64,000 bases of DNA from Adiantum capillus-veneris. Its lineage: Eukaryota > Streptophyta > Polypodiopsida > Polypodiales > Pteridaceae. Positions 59,454-64,000 of this stretch are shown here, piece by piece. Position 1 is the first letter of the stretch. Every line of letters begins with the position of its first letter. The notes under the pieces are model-generated. The model made no database searches and was not told the origin of the DNA. It saw nothing but the letters and a program-made list of their open reading frames with translations. The stretch is taken from contig CM043958.1 of NCBI GenBank assembly GCA_014529385.2, positions 148,587,293 to 148,651,292 of the forward strand. Reading direction: 5' to 3'. The position numbers were made by a program, and so were the translations under genes.

Positions 59454-61070
59454 AGCTTAGCAACTTTTCAAAGTACATGATCCATGTAAGCCCCACTACT
59501 ATGTGAGCATAGTTCTTCATCTACCTTGGAGATCTTCTTATTCCTACATTTGAAATAATGCCAAAGTAAACATATATATTTATCCGTATTATAGATCTTG
59601 TGAGTTTACTATTAATATTTATTGGAGTGCAATCACAACTTTTCCTTCAACAAGCTCGATTAGTACTTGAGTGTGCAGAAAAGCTTGCCAATTCACAATT
59701 GTTCTTTATATGCTACAAAAAAATTATGATACTAATATGAGAATGTCTCCCTACGTAGAAACGCAAGTTCTCTTTTAGGGCTATGATCAAATAGAAGGTC
59801 ACACTACATCAATATTGGAATTTCAAATGAAATAGGGTAGAGAGTCCTCTTTAAAAGAAAAAAATATCATTTTCTTATTACAATTATATATTATCAAATA
59901 AATCTTTTCTTAAAATTGAACTTCAAAATATCATTGTGTCATTGGGATAACCCAACATGTTTAGGGATGTTTTACTTCACTAGTAATTTACTCAAAAATG
60001 AAATTGACGCAATGTAAATTTAAAGCTTTTTGTTGTTACAATACATGACTTATGCCACCGTTTCGCAAGGTGTCTGTGGAACTTCTTCTGTCAATGGGGC
60101 TTTGCCCTTGTCATTTCCCCCACTAGAGCTTGTATTGTGGTCATGTGAACCACCAAAATGTATTCTCTTTGGTGTCATATCCCCTTCCGCTACTTCATTA
60201 TCCAAGTTTACTTATTAACAAAGAAAGCAACAGATTTAACTTTTAAAAGAAACCCATTCCTACAAGAAGATGAAATGCTTAAGCTACGCTAAAATATGCT
60301 TAAACTCCTGCCATAAATTTATAGAGATTAAATGCACATTTTCCTCCTTATTGATGCTAATTTTACGTATTTTCCCTCTCTCTAGGTTTACAAATTCTTA
60401 AGATTGGATTATGAGTATATCGTGTCCAAATTCTAGTCATTACAATACTTTAATTAAGTAAGCATAAGTTTCTTCTTAAACAAAATTTATGCATAAGTGT
60501 TCAAGATAGTGTATAGCTCAATTCCTTGCTAGTTCTTTTGAAACTTGGCTTGGTTTATGCAAATGAGAAGTATAAACAGTATAGAAGCATTTGGATTTGA
60601 AATAGACAAAATGAATTTACACATATATTTACAAAAAATCATAAACAAGTAGAACTTCCATTACCTCACTAGATTCCAAGGATGCTTCCCTAATATTGTG
60701 TTTGCTATAGCACAAGTGTTGTTCCTTTGTATAGGTTTTTGAAAGCTTGGGGGCTGCTTACACTAGCCCATCAGTTGCCCCTTGTTACTAAATGAAGTTT
60801 GTATGGTCACAGCTTGGGGCATTACACTTGCTAAGAGGGTACATATCTTTACCCCTACAAGGTACTCCATGCCAACTTGGGTGATCCGCCTCATGTGGTC
60901 CATGCTTATAGCCATTCTCGCCAGCTTTTAATGCACCCATGGGCATGGGTCATCCCCATACACATCCATGGCTATTCATACACATAGCCATCCTTGTATA
61001 TACCATTCAATTTTCGACTTAGGAGTTATTAGCCCTAGACTAAGGAATAAATTAAATGAGTAACTTTCGT
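59454..61070. other. Downstream of the protease gene: nothing recognised
   Basis: AT-rich sequence without coding motifs. AATAAA-like signals are frequent, so the polyadenylation site of the protease gene cannot be chosen. Confidence 0.5.
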
Positions 61071-61073
61071 GCA

Positions 61074-61448
61074 TCATAATAGAAAACCAGAATAGGATTT
61101 TAGGAGATGAGCTTTTGGGCTACGAACTAGTGAGGCCTCCATCTTTGTGGCTCCATCTTTGTTTATGGGCACGATGGTGTGTATCTTCCACTCAACTGGT
61201 AGGCCTTCTTCTAGTGCCTTGCTATAGAGGTGACTCCAAAAAGGAGCTGGTGTGCTACATGCATATATGGGCTGCTCACTTTGTAGACATATGTGGTTTG
61301 CTATGATGGTCCATGTTGCAAGCAAATGATTGCTCTCTAAACCATTGTAGAAGTGAAGAAGGTAGATGTTGTAGAGTGTGGCTAAGATGGCTCTAGTATT
61401 GGAGACTACTAGGTGACATGATATAAAACCTCCACATAGGTGTGCCAT
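61074..61448 (-). pseudogene. LINE reverse-transcriptase fragment
   Basis: The - strand frame contains FWSHLYSKALEEGLPVEWKI followed by HTIVPINKDG, the start of the reverse-transcriptase domain of plant LINEs (a region reading F-N-x-A-W-x-x-G-x-P-x-x-W, then I-V-P-I-x-K-x-G). The upstream part of the frame (LATWTIIANHICL) fits loosely. The catalytic YADD part is missing. Confidence 0.55.
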
Positions 61449-61449
61449 A

Positions 61450-63050
61450 CCAATGGATCCTCTATTCTATACAAGGGTGAGGCTCTTTAATGTGGTTACA
61501 TGTGTACCTACATCCTTACTCCATGAGTAGGTGGTATAAGTCAAGCTCCTCTACCTCCTCGTGTACTCACCTATTATGGCGAGTAAAAGTCTCCATCTAG
61601 CGGCATTCCTTGTGCTATGTGTGATAGCCCCTAGAGCCCTCTATATACTAAGTTGCATGTACATCTCTCTACACTCCTCATGATACCGCTGGTCCTAAGG
61701 CATGTCACTACATTTGTGTATGTTACTTTGTTATGTGTGTGATGCCCTAATGCACAATACACGGTCGCTGCTCTATCATTGAGGAAGAAGGAAACCTATT
61801 CAACAAGTAAATACAATAGAATGACTCAAGCAAGTGGAATTCCAATAGCATATACAACTACCTCTCTCTCTCTCTCCCTCCCTCCCTCCCCCCCACCCGC
61901 CCCCACCCACACACACACACACATATATTGTGTGTGGAATACATGCTTTACTCAATGTCTTTGGCAATGCCATAGTTCAATGCTGCATTTTGAAAGTTTA
62001 AGTGTATAGTTTGGGTAAGTCAAGTTTAAATTAGTGCTTCCTATTGTGCACCATGGCCGCCCTCCTTTGCTAGAAGATGATACAAAAGTTTTGACAATTG
62101 AAACCATTTTGGATCAAGAACTGACTATGACCTATGCTAGATAAAAATATCATAGATATTTATTTAAGTACAAGACCCATTCTAATGAGGAAGCCAAAGG
62201 CATTTCATAATAAATTTTGGCTAGTAAATATCCATCCCTCATATCTACTTCAAAAATTACGAGGATGCCCCTTTTTCTAGAGCAGCAGAGACCTTATATC
62301 TTAACAGGAAGCTTGTCAATAACTTATGGTTTCAAAAGTACATCACATTTGTCATACATGTCAAGCAATGCATTTTCAAGCATGGCATATCATGACTTTT
62401 CTCCAAGAGCACCTAATTAGCCATCTCATCATGATTTTTTTCCCTTATGACAACTTTTTGTAGGATGTTGCATGCTTTTCAGATGCAAGCATATGTGCTC
62501 GCATCTAGATAGATACCCTTGCTTTGCCTCCTCTGAAATATACTAGAGCTTCCTCATCATTCATCTCCTTGGAATATTCTACCCAAGCCCATTCCAAGAC
62601 ATGAACCAATGTATTAACTCACACAAGCACATTTCAAAACATCCATATGCACAAACATTCATGTCAATTACATGCATAAATCTACCCAAGCCCATTCCAA
62701 GAGATGATACCTTAAATAAGAATCTCATCAAGAACTTGCAGATAGGTACTATGTCCCACTTTTCCACCTTGGGTGGTTTAATTTTGTAAATAGAAAGGAA
62801 ACGAAATGAACCAATGTATTAACTCACACAAGCACATTTCAAAAAATCCATATGCACAAACATTCATGTCAATTACTACCCCCCTTCAAGTGCATCCATA
62901 AAAGATGACATTTGGTTACAATCGAAAGCTTCTTTGTATTGCCCCCCGGGGCGGTCACTTTTTAGAATGTGTATGATATCACGTGAGTTAACCGGAGAGG
63001 ATTATTAAAAGACCAAAATGTATAAAAATGTATACATACAGAGGGGAGTG
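61450..63050. other. No gene recognised; short repeats
   Basis: A (CT)n/(CCCT)n/(CA)n cluster lies at 61860-61925. A ~70-bp phrase (GAACCAATGTATTAACTCAC through CATTCATGTCAATTAC) occurs at 62602-62671 and 62807-62876, and CTACCCAAGCCCATTCCAAG at 62580 and 62684. No coding region. Confidence 0.55.
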
Positions 63051-63058
63051 GGGGTTTT

Positions 63059-63340
63059 TTAAATAGGCTCACAGTGTAAATATAGTATGTATATTGAGGT
63101 ATTATTAATTACCTCTTGAACGCACGTGATATAGGGGTCTTTTGATAAGTGACTACCCCGGGTATTTCCCATATCAATGAACATACTTTCCAATAAGTAT
63201 AGTTCAAGGTATGACATTTCAAATTGGAAGTTCATCTTAGGAGACACTCTTACTACACATTTATTGATATACTTAAGTGATTTGCAAACCCACCATTGTT
63301 GGGAATAACTTGCAATCAATGCATTCCAAGAGACCACAAT
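63059..63340 (-). pseudogene. PPR gene fragment
   Basis: The - strand frame begins MVSWNALIASYSQQ, a typical PPR repeat segment. It continues with a diverged repeat in which LYLLESMFIDMGNTRG sits where fern PPRs have a C-G-x-I-x-A-I-D-M-G-K stretch. There is no full-length frame. Confidence 0.55.
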
Positions 63341-63839
63341 TTAAATTAAAAAACTCCTAAGAATCTTTATGTGCTTTCAAAAATACACACCATATGATCT
63401 ACATTTCAATCATACAAGAGCAATGATTGATGTTTCTTTTTAAGAGTCCATAACTTTAATATCACCGTGTATAAATGCCACATGCCTTCAAGATGCAAGC
63501 ATAGGGATGGTATATGGAGAGAGGTCCTCAATTTGCACTGGTCAAACCCATACCTTAGCTACCTTTCCCATGTTGGTACATTCCATGCAATACATGGAGT
63601 CTAGAGATCTAAAATTACAAACCAAGGGACTAGCAATCTGACCATGCGTTTATTTGTCAACTTCTTGCATAATGGCCCATTGATTCAAGATTCAAGCACA
63701 TGTGATTGCATATATATAAAAAATTTCATATGTGATGAGAATGGCTAGCATTGCCTTCCTTGCCTTATTGAGTGTATCCTTATGCAACAAAAAAAATACA
63801 TCTGCGAATGCTAAGGGTAGGCTAAAAGCACTGGGTACT

Positions 63840-63935
63840 TTCAACAATTGTGGAATTGTGTCCTAGCTATGCAAGATGTTGATACAGGAAAGCAAATTTA
63901 TCATAAGCTTGTTAGTACTAGGTTGGTAGCCTAAA
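63840..63935 (+). pseudogene. Short PPR gene fragment
   Basis: MQDVDTGKQIYHKLVST is the inter-repeat phrase typical of fern PPR genes. It stops soon after. It is in opposite orientation to the fragment at 63059-63340, so the two are not one gene. Confidence 0.45.
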
Positions 63936-64000
63936 TAGGACATACAAGTGTCTTTTCCCGTTTTTGAGAACAACTTGCAATCTCATAGAGGCACGTACTC

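Overview
This window is plant nuclear DNA, most probably from a homosporous fern. Four things point there: spliced genes with GT-AG introns, one of them about 12.7 kb long; very many long (CT)n/(GA)n microsatellites; decayed pentatricopeptide-repeat (PPR) fragments of the type with VSWNALIA and GNALVDM motifs that ferns carry in large numbers; and dense nested transposable elements. The fern assignment is an inference. Only one host gene looks intact. The rest is mobile DNA, its debris and pseudogenes.

Layout. 1.4-6.6 kb: a Copia LTR retrotransposon remnant split by a younger Copia element (1975-5682, 5-bp target duplication AATGC). 6.6-10.4 kb: a LEA-like gene fragment, a LINE reverse-transcriptase remnant (7.3-8.8 kb) and a microsatellite-rich tandem duplication. 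10.7-12.7 kb and 25.6-27.7 kb: two copies, in opposite orientation, of the accessory gene of a CACTA-like family ending in CACTATAAGAGG. 13.5-23.0 kb: a ~9.5-kb unit with inverted terminal repeats that I cannot assign to a described family. 23.0-24.2 kb: a 1.2-kb GA-rich block. 24.2-24.5 kb: an HSPA12-type Hsp70 fragment. 28.5-41.7 kb: two CACTA transposons, one inserted inside the other in antiparallel orientation. 43.5-59.5 kb: a four-exon nepenthesin-type aspartic protease gene whose third intron holds a complete but non-autonomous Copia element. 59.5-64 kb: LINE and PPR fragments.

The most interesting object is the 13486-22970 element. On the + strand it carries a spliced gene whose product has RNase-H-fold (DDE-like) transposase features, followed by a divergent histone H3-like gene with a tail of about 210 residues. 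Two spliced orphan genes lie on the - strand. The H3-like gene and one orphan gene converge on two large hairpins, each with its flanks repeated in inverted orientation, so each gene ends with the same structure. At least three of the four genes carry nonsense codons, so this copy is probably dead.

The CACTA pair is resolved by target duplications (ATG for the outer element, TCT for the inner). The inner, nearly full-length element also carries a captured fragment of a heavy-metal-associated isoprenylated protein gene, including its C-terminal CaaX box.
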